From an uncultured Cohaesibacter sp. (lineage in GTDB: Bacteria > Pseudomonadota > Alphaproteobacteria > Rhizobiales > Cohaesibacteraceae), in contig NZ_OY821667.1 in NCBI RefSeq assembly GCF_963682185.1, positions 4,601,501-4,665,500 of the forward strand: a stretch of DNA of 64,000 bases, in the 5' to 3' direction. Shown one piece after another: positions 44,195 to 53,340 of the stretch; the first letter of the stretch is position 1, and each line of letters begins with the position of its first letter. The position numbers were made by a program, and so were the translations under genes. Under the pieces are notes generated by a model. The model did not search any database. It worked only from the letters and a program-made list of their open reading frames with translations, and was not told the DNA's origin.

Positions 44195-44562
44195 GGCTCT
44201 ATCCTCCCGTTAGGTGTTTAACACAAGGATGATGGCTGCAAACGCGGCTCATCACCGTGAAATGAGCTGCCTATGGCAAGGGCTCCAATCCCCACCCGAC
44301 AGTCAAACAATCCGGACCCTTGGCAAACAGCCGAGGACTCCGCGGGAAATCGAGTTGCATTCCTAAAGGTTGATGCACGAAACGACGTCTACATATTGAC
44401 ATGGATATGCGAGATGTTCATTTTAGTGCACATCATGAGAGTGAATTTCCGAGGTCACCCTCTCGATAATACCAACAGAAGCAAGGGACGTCTTCTGATT
44501 TCCTCCAGTATTCTTGTTTCGCGCATATCAACACGGTGCTGATGCGAATGGAATGAAGGATT
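44195..44562. other. divergent promoter region of pectin operon and araC-type gene
   Basis: The 368-base gap holds a TTGACA (44396-44401) with a weak CATTTT (44419-44424) 17 bases on, facing the regulator. No strong dyad or AraC half-site pair could be picked by eye. No gene was seen. Confidence 0.45.
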
Positions 44563-45462
44563 ATGAACAAAATCATGGATAAAACCGAACATTCGATTTT
44601 GGAGGGAATTCCTGCCACCTCGTTGAACCTGAATCTTTCAAGATCAACGATCAAGATGCGCCATTCTTCAACCTGGAGTGTGCATAAGTCAAACGACGTG
44701 CATGACCTGGTTGTCTGCCTGACAGGGGGCGCACAGTATTTTCTCGACGGTGTCGAAGTGCGTCAGCAGCGCGGCGAGGCGATGCTGATTCCTGCCGGAT
44801 CGCATTTTGAAGGCCGTCTTGATCATGGCGACCAATATACTGGAGTTGCTCAACATTTTACGCTGACCCTGTTTGATAATGTGGACCTGATCCAGCAGAT
44901 GGAGCTCAAGCCGGTGGTGCAGTTGCCCAACTGGGAACAGCTGGAATCGCTGGTGCGCTATTACCGCTCTATCGCGCCATCTTCATCTACAACCCTGCAG
45001 CAAGTGCATCTCTTCATGGTGATCCTGCTGGCTTATCTCGATTGTGCCTTTGTGCGCTGGAGCGAGGACTCATTGCAGAACCTGGGAGGGCAGGATGCCT
45101 TGTCACTGCATGTCATGCTGATTGCCGCCCAGATTTCGCGCGACCCTCTGGATAAGGATGAAGCCGAACGCCTGATTGCCTCAGTGCCCTATAATGACGA
45201 TTACTTCCGCCGGGCATTCAAGGCCAAGATTGGCTATACTCCGAGAAAGTTTATGGAATTCAAGAGGATGGAGAAGGCGATGAACATCCTGTTGACCGGT
45301 AAAAGCGTCAACGCAACAGCGCTCGCCGTGGGTTATAATGACGTTTATTTCTTCTCGCGCATGTTCAAGCAATATATGGGCGTGAGCCCGTCCTACTATC
45401 GCGTTTCTGCAGATCGGCGCAAATTTCTCACCACCGGGGATATCTATCATTACACCGAATGA
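44563..45462 (+). CDS. AraC family transcriptional regulator
   Basis: Residues about 30-110 form a cupin-like effector domain (VCLTGGAQYFLDGVEV, MLIPAGSHFEG), and residues about 195-290 are two helix-turn-helix motifs of the AraC type (ALAVGYNDVYFFSRMFKQYMG). It is divergent from the six-gene pectin operon and is its likely activator, with an oligogalacturonide or a breakdown product as effector (inferred). AAGGA precedes the ATG at only about four bases; the ATG at 44575 is an alternative start. Confidence 0.92.
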   Translation: MNKIMDKTEHSILEGIPATSLNLNLSRSTIKMRHSSTWSVHKSNDVHDLVVCLTGGAQYFLDGVEVRQQRGEAMLIPAGSHFEGRLDHGDQYTGVAQHFTLTLFDNVDLIQQMELKPVVQLPNWEQLESLVRYYRSIAPSSSTTLQQVHLFMVILLAYLDCAFVRWSEDSLQNLGGQDALSLHVMLIAAQISRDPLDKDEAERLIASVPYNDDYFRRAFKAKIGYTPRKFMEFKRMEKAMNILLTGKSVNATALAVGYNDVYFFSRMFKQYMGVSPSYYRVSADRRKFLTTGDIYHYTE

Positions 45463-45775
45463 GGCGCGTGTGTTTTTCTTCAAAGAACCGGCGTGAATAC
45501 TGATTTGCCGGTCGGTGAGAGGTGTTTTTCAACAGTTTTTCTTTATGACAAAAGAATAGTGATAATAATTGCGCGAATATGGATGATTTCGCTATTGATG
45601 CGTTTTGAGCTGCTATGGAACGGCGCTAGCCTTGAAACCATCCGTTTCTTTACGAGCAGACAGGGGGGCGCTTCGGATGTAGACTGACGGGTAGTGGAAG
45701 GCTGATCTTGGTTTTCTGGTTGTGCGACCGGATGAGAATTTGGCTTGAAGCGGTTCACGATGAAAGGAGACCGCT
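45463..45775. other. intergenic region with no supported gene
   Basis: These 313 bases contain an open frame (45493-45687) starting with GTG and lacking a ribosome binding site, which I do not accept. A clear ribosome binding site for the next small gene lies at its end. Confidence 0.5.
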
Positions 45776-45991
45776 ATGGAGACGCAAGCAATGCAATCGG
45801 CGACTGAGGCTGCATCGGCCTTGCAAGGTGTTTGGGATTCTCTGGGCCTCGGGCTCGTGATCGCCGCAGCGATCGGCTATCTCTATATCCGGCTTTGGAA
45901 AGGGCGCAAGAGTTGCCATGCCTGCCCAAGCAGCGGTGCGGGATGCACCAGCTGTCATGTCTCCACTGACTTTATCGGCGATAAAGACTAA
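45776..45991 (+). CDS. small Cys-rich single-pass membrane protein
   Basis: The 71-residue product has one membrane helix (about 22-40), then basic residues and a CxxC-x6-CxxC cluster (Cys47, 50, 57, 60 within KSCHACPSSGAGCTSCH). AAAGGAGA lies five bases before the ATG. The arrangement recalls the FeoB-associated Cys-rich membrane proteins, but no feoB is next to it. The two pairs could bind zinc or iron. It is between the AraC gene and ugpB with no clear tie to either. Confidence 0.7.
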   Translation: METQAMQSATEAASALQGVWDSLGLGLVIAAAIGYLYIRLWKGRKSCHACPSSGAGCTSCHVSTDFIGDKD

Positions 45992-46148
45992 GCTCGCCCT
46001 TGTCCTAAAAGTGTCAGACGAGCGTGCTATACCTGTCTACACCGCTCCTTATGCAGAATTGTCGGCTGAGGAGTGTTGTCCAGTATGACTTCCAACCTAT
46101 TGAATTATAGAGAAGATTGAAGAAATTTGCGGGTTTGCGCATTGCTGC

Positions 46149-46166
46149 CTGTCATCAAATTTTCAT
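46149..46166 (+). promoter_or_regulatory. Pho box upstream of ugpB
   Basis: CTGTCAT (46149-46155), four bases, then TTTTCAT (46160-46166): the first half is a perfect PhoB half-site and the second matches at five of seven positions. A TATATT (46186-46191) could be the -10. E. coli ugp is a known Pho regulon member, which strengthens this call. Confidence 0.7.
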
Positions 46167-46246
46167 TCTGGCGTACAAAAGCTGTTATATTGCTATTGTA
46201 ATTGCTCCTTGTAATTTACTGCAATTTTAGTTGCAAGGAGAGTCCT

Positions 46247-47515
46247 TTGACCCGCAATTTCATTAAACTGGCCGGAGCAAGCCTGATCGCTCTCGTCGGT
46301 TCAGCCCATATTTCAATGGCCGCCACCACCGTTACTTTCTGGCACAGTTTCAACCCGGAAAAGCCAAACGGCCAGGCCCTTGAAAAGATCATTGATAATT
46401 TCGAAGCCGCCAATCCCGGCGTCGAAATCAAGCCCGAATTCATCGGCAACTATAACGACATCGTGGCCAAACTGCAGGCTGCCATTCCTGCCCATCGTGA
46501 GCCAGATGCTGTAATCATGGAAGTGACACGCTATGGTCTTTTCGCTGATCGTGGTGTGCTGACGGACCTCACTGACTATGTGAATAATGATCCGCTCAAA
46601 GAGGATCTGTTCGGCTTTGCCCGCGAGGTTGGCGTCTTTGAAGGCAAGAATTATATCGTGCCCTTCAACTCCTCCACGCCCGTGCTTTATTACAACAAAG
46701 GCATTTTCGAGCGCGCCGGCTTCACTGAAGAGCCTGCTCTGAAAACCTATGATGATCTGCTCAAGGTTTCCAAACAGATCACCGACAAGCTCGGCGATGA
46801 AGGCATCACCGGCATTGTTGCTCCGGGCCAGTTTGCCCGCTGGGGGCTGGTCATGGACAATGACAGCGACCTCATCGATTCCAAAACCGGCGAAATCCTG
46901 CTTGATTCTGCCAATACCATCGAAGCCTATCAGTGGATGGCCTCTCTGGTGCATGAGTATCATGTCGCCTCGCCAGATGGTGTGACCGACGAGAAAAAAG
47001 GCGGCCGCGACGCTTTTCTGTCCGGCAAGGTCGGCATCATGATGAATTCCACCGGCAACTATGTGCGGTCTAAAAAGGCCCTTGGAGATGATCTGGGCGT
47101 GCTCCCTATGCCATGCAACAAGGTCTGCTCTGTACCAATCGGCGGTGCCGGTATCGGCATTCTTTCCACTGCTGAGCAGGATGTGAAAGACGCGGCTTAC
47201 AAATTCATCAGCTTTGCTGCATCTCCTGAATCCAACGCTATCTGGTTCTCCGGCACCGGCTATATGCCGATTAACAAGCACACGGCAGAGCAGGATCTGG
47301 CCAAAGAAGCTCTGGACAAGCAACCCGGTATCGATATTGCGATCAACCAGCTCGACTTTGCCCGTGGTCGTCCGCGTCCGCCGGTGGTTACCTGGATGCG
47401 TGCTAGCGAATATGGCCTCTGGGAAGCCATGGCTCTGGGTCAGCGCGACGTCAAGGACGTCCTCTCTGAATTCGCGACCAAGACCCGCGAAGAAGCGGCC
47501 CGTCTGGCCAAGTAA
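46247..47515 (+). CDS. ugpB: sn-glycerol-3-phosphate ABC transporter substrate-binding protein
   Basis: Periplasmic receptor for glycerol-3-phosphate and glycerophosphodiesters. Start is TTG at 46247, because AAGGAGAG lies seven bases upstream and gives a proper signal peptide ending SHISMA; an upstream TTG at 46202 lacks one. The mature protein starts TTVTFWHSFNPEKPNGQALEKII and contains the UgpB-type YNGNYNDIVAKLQA-like block (here IGNYNDIVAKLQAAI). At 422 residues the length suits UgpB (E. coli 438). A Pho box stands upstream, and ugpA-E-Q-C follow. Confidence 0.95.
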   Translation: MTRNFIKLAGASLIALVGSAHISMAATTVTFWHSFNPEKPNGQALEKIIDNFEAANPGVEIKPEFIGNYNDIVAKLQAAIPAHREPDAVIMEVTRYGLFADRGVLTDLTDYVNNDPLKEDLFGFAREVGVFEGKNYIVPFNSSTPVLYYNKGIFERAGFTEEPALKTYDDLLKVSKQITDKLGDEGITGIVAPGQFARWGLVMDNDSDLIDSKTGEILLDSANTIEAYQWMASLVHEYHVASPDGVTDEKKGGRDAFLSGKVGIMMNSTGNYVRSKKALGDDLGVLPMPCNKVCSVPIGGAGIGILSTAEQDVKDAAYKFISFAASPESNAIWFSGTGYMPINKHTAEQDLAKEALDKQPGIDIAINQLDFARGRPRPPVVTWMRASEYGLWEAMALGQRDVKDVLSEFATKTREEAARLAK

Positions 47516-47598
47516 GGTTCCATAGTCTCTGAGTGTCTTACAGGGCGGGGGCTGCATGCAGTCCCCGCCGCAAGACCCATCTGCAACAGGTTGCCTCC

Positions 47599-48468
47599 AT
47601 GGCCCGCAAGTTCTTGCCTTATTTCTACATTCTGCCGCTTTTGGCTTTCATTGCGGTTTTCACCTATATCCCGATTGCCACGAGCATCAATCTCAGCTTT
47701 CGTGAATGGGATTTCATGTCTGCCACCAAGCCCTTTGTCGGGCTTGAGAATTATCAGCTGCTGCTGACCTCGACCGAGTTCTGGAACTCGGTGAAGATAA
47801 CGGCGATTTTTGCCATCATCTCCGTGCCCTTGCGTCTGGCGTTGGCGTTGATGGCCGCCAGTTTCCTGACATCGGAGAAATTCGCTCCGCGTATGTTGCG
47901 TGGCGCATTCTTTTTGCCTTCGGTCACGTCGACAGTGTCCATCGCTGTCGTCTTTTCGTGGGTTTTCTCCACCGACTATGGAGTCGCCAACGCGCTGCTT
48001 AAGCATATCGGCGTGGGCAAGATCCCGTGGATGCAAGACCCGCAGTTGGCGCTGCTGGTGCTGATCCTGGTCAATACCTGGAAGCAGATTGGCTATGACA
48101 TCGTCATCTATATCGCCGGTCTACAGGCGATCCCGCAGGAACTATACGATGCCGCCGCCGTGGATGGCGGGCGCCGTTTTCATGTCTTTCGCCGCGTCAC
48201 CATGCCTCTGGTGATGCCAACCACCTACTTTCTGCTGGTTATCTCCGTTATCGAGGCGTTTCAGGTCTTTACCATCGTCAATGTGATGACCCACGGCGGC
48301 CCTGCAAGCGCAACGGACATGCTGGTCAATATGCTGTATCGCGTCGGCTTTACCCTGTTTGATATCGGGACGGGCTCTGCGCTGGCCGTGTTGCTGTTTA
48401 TTCTGCTGATCGCTCTGTCTCTCATCAAATCTCGCGTGATTGGCCGGAAGGTGCATTATGAAGCTTGA
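47599..48468 (+). CDS. ugpA: glycerol-3-phosphate ABC transporter permease
   Basis: One of two inner-membrane subunits of the Ugp importer. The ATG at 47599 yields 289 residues (E. coli UgpA 295), beginning MARKFLPYFYILPLLAFIAV; the frame reaches back to 47533 without a ribosome binding site, and the one at 47599 is itself weak. Six helices and the EAA loop at YDAAAVDGG are present. It overlaps ugpE by 11 bases, implying translational coupling. Confidence 0.93.
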   Translation: MARKFLPYFYILPLLAFIAVFTYIPIATSINLSFREWDFMSATKPFVGLENYQLLLTSTEFWNSVKITAIFAIISVPLRLALALMAASFLTSEKFAPRMLRGAFFLPSVTSTVSIAVVFSWVFSTDYGVANALLKHIGVGKIPWMQDPQLALLVLILVNTWKQIGYDIVIYIAGLQAIPQELYDAAAVDGGRRFHVFRRVTMPLVMPTTYFLLVISVIEAFQVFTIVNVMTHGGPASATDMLVNMLYRVGFTLFDIGTGSALAVLLFILLIALSLIKSRVIGRKVHYEA

Positions 48469-49267
48469 AAATCCCGTTCAGTCCCTATTTGCGCTTCTCT
48501 TCGGATTGCTGTTTCTTTCGCCAGCGCTCTATTCCATCTGGCTGTCTTTCCAGACGGCCGATGCCTACTATGCCGGCGGGCTGGAATTTACCGTCGATAA
48601 CTATGGGCGCGCCGTAGGGCAGTATCATTTTGCGCGCTATCTGCTCAATAGCGTCATCGTGTCGGGCATCGTTACTGTGGGCGGTATTTCCATTGCCACG
48701 CTGGCCGCCTATGCCTTTGCGCGCTTTCGGTTTCGCGGTGGCGATCTGCTGTTCGGCGCTGTGGTGGCCACCCTGATGATCCCCAGTCATATCAGCCTCA
48801 TCCCCAATTACCTCACATTGGCCAAGGTGGGGCTGCTGGATAGCTATGCCGGTCTTATTCTGCCAGCCATGGCGAGCGCCTTTGCGACCTTCTTTCTGCG
48901 GCAATATATTCGCGGCATTCCCCGTTCGCTCGATGAAGCTGCCTATATGGATGGCGCGACATCCCTGCAGGTGCTCTGGCGTGTGATTGTTCCCTTGTCC
49001 AGACCAGCCATCCTGTCCATGGCGCTCTATATCTTTATCGGCGAATGGAACAGCTATATCTGGCCACTGGTCGCCATTGGCAAGGATGATCTCTACACGC
49101 TGCAGGTGGGGTTGGCTCGGCTCTATCGCATCAATCCCGGCGAAGGGGTGATCGACTGGCCCCTCGTTATGGCCGCTTCCACCATTTCCATTCTGCCAGT
49201 TCTGCTCGGCTTTGCCCTTGTTGAACGCCATCTGGTCCGCGGCATCACGATGGGGGCCGTAAAATGA
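48458..49267 (+). CDS. ugpE: glycerol-3-phosphate ABC transporter permease
   Basis: Second inner-membrane subunit (269 residues), starting at the ATG at 48458 with GGAAGG upstream, which overlaps the end of ugpA. Six helices and the EAA loop at DEAAYMDGA are visible. Its stop is adjacent to or overlaps ugpQ depending on the ugpQ start. Confidence 0.93.
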   Translation: MKLENPVQSLFALLFGLLFLSPALYSIWLSFQTADAYYAGGLEFTVDNYGRAVGQYHFARYLLNSVIVSGIVTVGGISIATLAAYAFARFRFRGGDLLFGAVVATLMIPSHISLIPNYLTLAKVGLLDSYAGLILPAMASAFATFFLRQYIRGIPRSLDEAAYMDGATSLQVLWRVIVPLSRPAILSMALYIFIGEWNSYIWPLVAIGKDDLYTLQVGLARLYRINPGEGVIDWPLVMAASTISILPVLLGFALVERHLVRGITMGAVK

Positions 49268-49317
49268 CGAACCCGATCAGCCGGGCTCATAAGATAATAG
49301 TTGAAGGAAAGAAAGAC

Positions 49318-50067
49318 ATGACGCGTATTGCATCCCATCGTGGCGGCACGCTTGAATATGGCGACAGCACTCTGGCTGGCTTCACGGCCACTGCGGCCAT
49401 GGCCGTGGAAGAGGTGGAGTTTGATGTCCACCCCACAAAGGATGGCGACATCATCGTGCATCATGATGCCACGCTAGACCGCACAACCGATACGGCAGGG
49501 GCCATTGCCGACTTGCCCACGCGCGAGGTTCTCTCGGCGGTCATCAATTTCAGCCATAACAGTCGCCCGATCCTGCTGCAGGAGCTGTGTGAAATCTTTG
49601 ACGACAGTTCTGTGGTCTTCCGCTGTGAATTCAAGCCCGGCGCCGACGGGAAGCCTTATCAGGGCTTTGTGCCCCGCGTAATGGAGCTGCTGGCTAAGGA
49701 AGACATGCTGCGCACGGCCAATTTCTCGTCCTTTCTGCTGGACTATCTGGACGAGATCGCCGAGCACACCGACCGGCCTCGTCTCTGGCTCGTGAGTCCG
49801 GCTGTTCTGACCCAACTGGGAGAGAAAGGCGTGCTGGACATTGCCCGCGCGCGGGGCATTCCCGAGATTGGAGTGCATATCGACAAGGCGAGCCCCGCAT
49901 TGATGGCGGCCACGCAGGATGCTGGTCTGGCCTTTGGTTGCTGGGCTGCGCATACGACACCACAAATCAGCAAGGCGATTTCAATGGGAGTGAAGATTTT
50001 CACCACGGACCGGCCGAGTCTTGCGGTCGCCATTCGCAACCAGATGCGGGAAGGAACAGGCCAATGA
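49318..50067 (+). CDS. ugpQ: glycerophosphodiester phosphodiesterase
   Basis: Cytoplasmic enzyme that splits imported glycerophosphodiesters to glycerol-3-phosphate and an alcohol. The GDPD core is clear: SHRGG at the start, VEFDV and the HHDATLDRTT catalytic block with its histidine, and a C-terminal TDRPSLA. I prefer the ATG at 49318 (249 residues), with GGAAAG upstream; 49264 would overlap ugpE by four bases and is a plausible alternative (267 residues). The gene order B-A-E-Q-C differs from E. coli B-A-E-C-Q. ugpC follows with a four-base overlap. Confidence 0.93.
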   Translation: MTRIASHRGGTLEYGDSTLAGFTATAAMAVEEVEFDVHPTKDGDIIVHHDATLDRTTDTAGAIADLPTREVLSAVINFSHNSRPILLQELCEIFDDSSVVFRCEFKPGADGKPYQGFVPRVMELLAKEDMLRTANFSSFLLDYLDEIAEHTDRPRLWLVSPAVLTQLGEKGVLDIARARGIPEIGVHIDKASPALMAATQDAGLAFGCWAAHTTPQISKAISMGVKIFTTDRPSLAVAIRNQMREGTGQ

Positions 50068-51092
50068 GCTCGATTTCTCTAAGGGCCATAAACAAGTCTT
50101 ATGATGGCGCCACCCCTGTTCTCCATGACGTATCCATGGATATCGAGGATGGCGAGTTCATCGTCATTGTCGGTCCGTCCGGCTGTGGCAAGTCAACGTT
50201 ACTGCGTCTGATTGCGGGGCTGGAACAGTGTCAGGACGGGGAAATCATGATCGCGGGGGAGCGAGCCAACGAGCAATTGCCCCAGCATCGGGACATCGCC
50301 ATGATTTTCCAGAATTACGCGCTCTATCCGCATCTGACCGTGCGCGAGAATATCGCCTTCGGGCTGGAACTGCGCAAGGTGCCCAAAAAGGAGCGTAACG
50401 CCCGCGCTCTTGAAGTGGCCCGCACCCTTCAGCTTGAGCCTTATCTGGATCGTAAGCCGGGCGCCTTGTCCGGCGGTCAGCGCCAGCGTGTCGCCATGGG
50501 GCGTGCCATTGCACGCAATACCTCCACCTTCCTCATGGACGAGCCGCTTTCCAACCTGGACAACGCCCTGCGCGTGGCCATGCGTACCGAAATCAAGGCT
50601 CTACACCGCCAGCTCGGTGCGACGATCATCTATGTGACCCATGACCAGACCGAAGCGCTATCTCTAGCTGATCGGATCGCTGTGATGAAGGACGGCTATT
50701 TGCAGCAGTTCGACACCCCCGAGGCCATCTATGATCAGCCTGCAAACCAGTTTGTGGCAAGCTTTCTGGGGATGCCGCCCATGAATTTTCTACCCGCTGA
50801 TAAGGTGCCTTTCTGGAAAGGAAGCGCGGATATCGAAATCGGTTTGCGGCCAGAGGCGCTTTCCATCAACCCTGATGGGGCAGGGGGATGTTGTCTGCCG
50901 GGCAGGATCGCGCTCTCTGAAATGACAGGCTCGGATGTGATCCTTCATTGCGATACCGATGCCGGGCGTCTGACCCTGATTGAAGAACGCACCAGCCTGA
51001 CCAAGGGCGGCGGCGATGTGCTGATCAATGTGGATCTTGATCGTGCCCATTATTTCTCCAAGGCTGACGGAGGGCGGGTCAATCCCGCTTAA
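50064..51092 (+). CDS. ugpC: glycerol-3-phosphate ABC transporter ATP-binding protein
   Basis: ATPase of the Ugp importer, 342 residues from the ATG at 50064, which overlaps the ugpQ stop as ATGA. Walker A GPSGCGKST, signature LSGGQRQR, Walker B FLMDEPLSNLDN (with Asn in place of the commoner Ala at the end), and an OB-fold C-terminal domain (about 235-342) are all seen. The related importer ATPases at 41278 and 54976 share this plan but serve other operons. Confidence 0.94.
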   Translation: MSSISLRAINKSYDGATPVLHDVSMDIEDGEFIVIVGPSGCGKSTLLRLIAGLEQCQDGEIMIAGERANEQLPQHRDIAMIFQNYALYPHLTVRENIAFGLELRKVPKKERNARALEVARTLQLEPYLDRKPGALSGGQRQRVAMGRAIARNTSTFLMDEPLSNLDNALRVAMRTEIKALHRQLGATIIYVTHDQTEALSLADRIAVMKDGYLQQFDTPEAIYDQPANQFVASFLGMPPMNFLPADKVPFWKGSADIEIGLRPEALSINPDGAGGCCLPGRIALSEMTGSDVILHCDTDAGRLTLIEERTSLTKGGGDVLINVDLDRAHYFSKADGGRVNPA

Positions 51093-51206
51093 CGGGCTTG
51101 CGCTTACCAGTGGCGATGGGGCATGAAGAAAGAAGGCGTTATCGCGCCAACGACATGGGGCGGTGGCAAGGCGCGATAATACGGACTGAGATGGTTTGGA
51201 TTTTCA

Positions 51207-52088
51207 ATGAGCAATAACACGGCAATGCCAATCTTTCTGGGCGATCTCATAAAGCAGAATTCAGCCAAACTGACTGAAGCTGATACACGTATTCTAGACG
51301 TGCTGATGGGGGATCCAGTTCGCGCCGCTATGGAAAATGGCAAGGAAGTTTCCTCGCGGGCCGGAGTCCATCCCACCTCGGCAGTGCGTCTTGCCCGCCG
51401 GTTGGGCTTCAAGGGCTATCCTGAGTTCCGCGCCTTTTTGCAAACAAATCTGATCGAGCGGGGCGATGATTTCCAGCATGCTTCAGCGCGTATGGCGGCT
51501 CGTCTGGTAAAGGCCGAAGAAACAGGCCTGCTGGCGTCCATGCTGGATGGAGAAATTGCCGCGCTGGAGCAGGTTCGGAACAGCGTGACTGATGCGGAAG
51601 TCCGTGCCTTTTCGCTGAGTTTGAGTAAAGCAAGACGCATCTATATTTTCGGTACGGGTCACGCCGAAGCCCTGTCACACCTTATCGCTCGGCGCCTGAT
51701 GCGCTCAGGCTATGCAGCCGAGGACCTTTCCAGCCAGTTGCATTTGCTACCGGAAAAACTGGCAGCTCTGACGGAGGGAGACGTGGTCTGGCTCAATTGC
51801 TTCCGCAAACCCTCCAGCGTGCTGCTGGATGTCCGGCGGATCGCGGAGAACTGCGGCGCACGGGTTCTGGCTTTGACAGATCTTTCGGGCGCACGGATTG
51901 ATCCCGCTCCCCATGTGCATATAGCCGCCTCACGCGGCGAGGCCGGTCAACCGCAATCCCTCGTCGTGCCGATGACCATAGCCAATGCCGTCATTCTGGA
52001 TTTGGCTGCGATTGATGAAGACAAGACCATGCGCTCTCTGGAAGATTTCAAGAGCCTGCGGTCCGATCTCGGCAATAGTTTTCAATAG
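51207..52088 (+). CDS. MurR/RpiR family transcriptional regulator
   Basis: Residues about 10-85 are an RpiR-type helix-turn-helix (SSRAGVHPTSAVRLARRLGFKGYPEFR), and residues about 130-260 a SIS sugar-phosphate-binding domain (IYIFGTGHAEALSHLIARRLMRSGY). Such regulators sense phosphosugars. It follows ugpC by 114 bases on the same strand and precedes the arabinan block; it could regulate either, with glycerol or sugar phosphates as effector (inferred). The start ATG at 51207 has only a weak ribosome binding site. Confidence 0.9.
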   Translation: MSNNTAMPIFLGDLIKQNSAKLTEADTRILDVLMGDPVRAAMENGKEVSSRAGVHPTSAVRLARRLGFKGYPEFRAFLQTNLIERGDDFQHASARMAARLVKAEETGLLASMLDGEIAALEQVRNSVTDAEVRAFSLSLSKARRIYIFGTGHAEALSHLIARRLMRSGYAAEDLSSQLHLLPEKLAALTEGDVVWLNCFRKPSSVLLDVRRIAENCGARVLALTDLSGARIDPAPHVHIAASRGEAGQPQSLVVPMTIANAVILDLAAIDEDKTMRSLEDFKSLRSDLGNSFQ

Positions 52089-52250
52089 ATCGACGTGAAT
52101 TACCTCCATCAAGTCCGATGGAAGGCCATTTTACCCATTGAAATGGCATCAGTAGGCCGTGGGGCGGACGGCAAATAGGGGGAGTTTGCTCTTTATTGCT
52201 TGGAAAAAATCAAGAAATCAGATATATATCGAAATAGTGAGGTAAGTGGG

Positions 52251-53171
52251 ATGAGTAAACGATATATGCTGATTACGCCGGAAAACGGAATAGACATTCT
52301 CAAAAGTCTGGCCGCTCCTGCGCGACTGTCCATTCTTACTCTGCTCAACAAGCAGGGGCCGATGAATGTTAATGACATAGCCGATGTGCTTGGGCTGCCC
52401 CAATCGTCCACTTCTACTCACGTTAATTCCCTTGAAAAAGCAGGCCTCATCGAGACCGAGAGCCAGAAGGCCAAAAAGGGGAGCCAGAAAATCTGTCGCA
52501 CCGCCTATGATGAGGTGGTGCTCTCCTTCAAGGAGCCCAAACAGACCGATCAGGATCTGATCGAGGTGGCTATGCCGGTCGGGCTCTATTCCGGCTGCAA
52601 TACGACGGCTCCCTGTGGTCTTTGCTCCAGCGAGGGCATCATTGGCTTCCTTGATAGCCCTGATACCTTTCATTCGCCAGAACGTATGAAAGCTGGTTTG
52701 CTATGGTTTACAAAGGGATATGTCAGATATCAGTTCCCCAACAATGCTCGCATTGCCGGCAAGGAGATCAAGGAGCTGGAACTGGTTCTTGAGCTCTCCT
52801 CTGAAGTGCCGGGGACATCGGATGACTGGCCGTCGGATATCAATATATCCATTAATGACAAGCTGATAGCTGTTTGGACCGCGCCGGGAGACTATGGAGA
52901 CCAGCGCGGCAAATATACGCCTGACTGGTGGAAACTGGCGGGCTCTCAATATGGTCATTTGAAAAGTTTTCGCGTCACGGCTGACGGCACCTATGTCGAT
53001 GGCATGCGCGTCTCCGACATCACATTGGCGGATCTGGAGCTTGATGATCATCGTTCGATCCGGGTGCGGATTGCTGTGCCGGACGAAGCCAAAAATCCGG
53101 GGGGACTCAATATTTTTGGCCGCGGCTTTGGCAATTATGATCAGGATATTGTGCTTAGACTAAGGACGTGA
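52251..53171 (+). CDS. ArsR-type winged-helix regulator with unrecognised C-terminal domain
   Basis: ATG at 52251 is preferred for GAGG upstream; product 306 residues. Residues about 10-80 are an ArsR-like winged helix (ILKSLAAPARLSILTLL, IADVLGLPQSSTSTHVNSLEKAG). From about residue 100 on there is a second domain, unusual for ArsR proteins (normally about 100-120 residues in all): it begins with a Cys-rich GCNTTAPCGLCSSEG, then a beta-rich segment (YVRYQFPNNARIAG, LELVLELSSE, DINISINDKLIAVWTAPGD) that may be a jelly-roll sensor. It is upstream of, and same-strand with, the arabinofuranosidase operon and is its likely repressor. Confidence 0.85.
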   Translation: MSKRYMLITPENGIDILKSLAAPARLSILTLLNKQGPMNVNDIADVLGLPQSSTSTHVNSLEKAGLIETESQKAKKGSQKICRTAYDEVVLSFKEPKQTDQDLIEVAMPVGLYSGCNTTAPCGLCSSEGIIGFLDSPDTFHSPERMKAGLLWFTKGYVRYQFPNNARIAGKEIKELELVLELSSEVPGTSDDWPSDINISINDKLIAVWTAPGDYGDQRGKYTPDWWKLAGSQYGHLKSFRVTADGTYVDGMRVSDITLADLELDDHRSIRVRIAVPDEAKNPGGLNIFGRGFGNYDQDIVLRLRT

Positions 53172-53340
53172 TCGGGTTTGGTGTAGGAAATGTAAATCCG
53201 AATTTCCGATAAAGATAGCGCAAGATCAAGGCGATAGCCCAAACTGGCTTGTTATAGCCCTCAAATTATAAATCATATCAGAAATTTGGGTTTTAATTCT
53301 CTCCCCAACAACCTATTGACGGTAAGTTACCCCTTCTGTT

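Noticed and set aside
45493-45687. 64-residue frame after the AraC gene
   Set aside because: GTG start without ribosome binding site and no recognised features.
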